Of a stretch of DNA of 64,000 nucleotides, positions 62,869 to 64,000 are shown piece by piece (position 1 is the first letter of the stretch; every line of letters begins with the position of its first letter). A model generated the notes under the pieces. It was not told where the DNA came from. It searched no databases and saw nothing but the letters and a program-made list of their open reading frames with translations. Location of the stretch: assembly GCA_028554795.2 (NCBI GenBank), contig CM068825.1, positions 89,834,951 to 89,898,950 of the forward strand. The letters are read 5' to 3'. The DNA comes from Sinohyriopsis cumingii. Its lineage: Eukaryota; Mollusca; Bivalvia; Unionida; Unionidae. The translations under genes were made by a program, and so were the position numbers.

Positions 62869-64000
62869 GTGCAAAAGTCACATTAGTTGGAATGCTTAAA
62901 CAAGTTACCATATTTAATTTAGAGATAGAGCATTGCATTTGTAGATTGTCTGGGATGTGGTACTATGTCGACAGATATCTTACACTCAAGAATGACTAAT
63001 TTCTTTATGAAATTTGCAGAATAAAATACTCCCCTTGCTACCATGCTCCATCAATCAGGAGTTCTCAAATTTAGTTTGCATATGACTTATTCCAGCCTGA
63101 ATTACAACTGCATTTCAACGTTTTGCTATACAAAATGATTCACACTTTTGCACTGTTACAACTGCTGAAAAAATGTATGGAGTAAATATGACCTCAAGGA
63201 AACATATGACGCTGATCATAGACTGCTCAGTACTCTTTAACAAAGCAGGATTAAATATTATCATTCATGACAGTGAAGAGTAATAACTTTTGTCTCTTCA
63301 ACACATCTATTTGATTTACCTAACTTCAAACAAATTGGTTTGTTCCACTTCATATGAAAACTAGTTTAATGGGCTTCCCCACAAAGGATTCATTACACAA
63401 TATTGCATAGCTATTGTCAGTCCTTTAAGTAAACTGCAGGTTTGGTTGCTTATGTCTAATCAGTTTACCTTTTAATCAGCTTAGTGATAATCAACTGTAT
63501 AAACTGCCCTGAGGTGAGTTTTCTATAAACGTTAAGATAACTCTTTACTGTTTATTCAGGTTACATGCGTAGATTGTGATGCCAAGAAAGGTCTCTATCT
63601 TTCTTGTTCTCTCTCTCTTTTTCTAATTTATTTATTAAGATGACTGAAAATCTCGTTTTGGATGGAGTAAGAAATTGTGTTTTTTACTTTGCACATCTTT
63701 CTCCTGTAGGTATGAATTGTGTGAAATGTTAAGATAATGGTCAATGAAATGTGTAAACTCAAGTTAAATAAAACCAAGATCAGAACAGAAAATTTCTTTT
63801 CCTGTACACTAAATAATTCAATATATCATAACAATCACTGAGGTTATTTTTTTGGCTCAAATTATTATATAAGGTAATATTTTATGTCATTGATTGCCTT
63901 TTTATCCATATCTGATACTATCCCCCTTTTATCCACTGCTTTTCCCGCTTGGCCCATTGAAAAATGACACTAAATCTGTGATACAATAGAAAAACAATTC

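Larger units (their letters stand above)
59803..64000 (+). other. TMEM63 intron 6, running past the window edge
   Basis: GTAAGT donor. It holds the second copy of the 600-bp block, three short tandem arrays and a SINE. 62870-64000 shows nothing recognisable. No exon matching the next family block was found. Confidence 0.75.

Noticed and set aside
63700-63760. Exon 7 of TMEM63 after TTTCTCCTGTAG
   Set aside because: The acceptor looks good, but the sequence after it does not encode the expected LLWLH-type block and soon stops.

Overview
The window is 64 kb of AT-rich animal DNA. I read it as lophotrochozoan and most likely from a mollusc. The reasons are a metazoan intron-exon gene with introns up to 25 kb, two abundant tRNA-derived SINE families, many minisatellites, degenerate AGGTCA-containing tandem repeats inside introns, and CpG loss that follows the gene body. 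Nothing is bacterial. I found no real tRNA, rRNA, CRISPR array or operon.

One host gene can be supported. It is the 5' part of a TMEM63/OSCA-type mechanosensitive ion channel gene on the + strand. Six coding exons (24234-24392, 25238-25320, 50179-50269, 52090-52127, 56657-56796, 59751-59802) have canonical AG/GT boundaries and compatible phases, and they give 187 codons plus 2 nt. They cover the extracellular N-terminus, the first membrane helix, the first cytoplasmic stretch, the next helix and the start of the following extracellular loop. The rest of the gene lies beyond the right edge. A 5' UTR exon or exons should lie upstream of an acceptor at 24170. CpG sites are frequent from 1 to about 4.4 kb and scarce afterwards, which hints that transcription begins near 3.5-4.4 kb. 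A 59-codon open frame on the - strand (1-177) may be an exon of a neighbouring gene that continues off the left edge.

Region by region: 0-4.4 kb is CpG-retaining upstream DNA with a foldback MITE and a GC-skewed tract. 4.4-24 kb holds SINEs, a DIRS-type fossil, pogo and mariner transposase remnants, minisatellites at 16-17.7 kb and 23 kb, and a solo LTR with a 5-bp target duplication. 25.3-50.2 kb is a 25-kb intron. It contains two related hAT-like elements with 6-bp target duplications, a 1.2-kb foldback element with 385-bp inverted ends and a 7-bp target duplication, a 1.6-kb minisatellite, a DIRS-type reverse transcriptase fossil, several SINEs and several 120-160-bp degenerate tandem repeat families. 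50.2-64 kb is the remaining exons separated by repeat-rich introns, including a 600-bp block present twice, 5.8 kb apart.

Most open frames in the window are chance or repeat-driven and are not listed as genes. Coordinates of degenerate repeats are approximate. No similarity search was possible, and family calls rest on recognised motifs.
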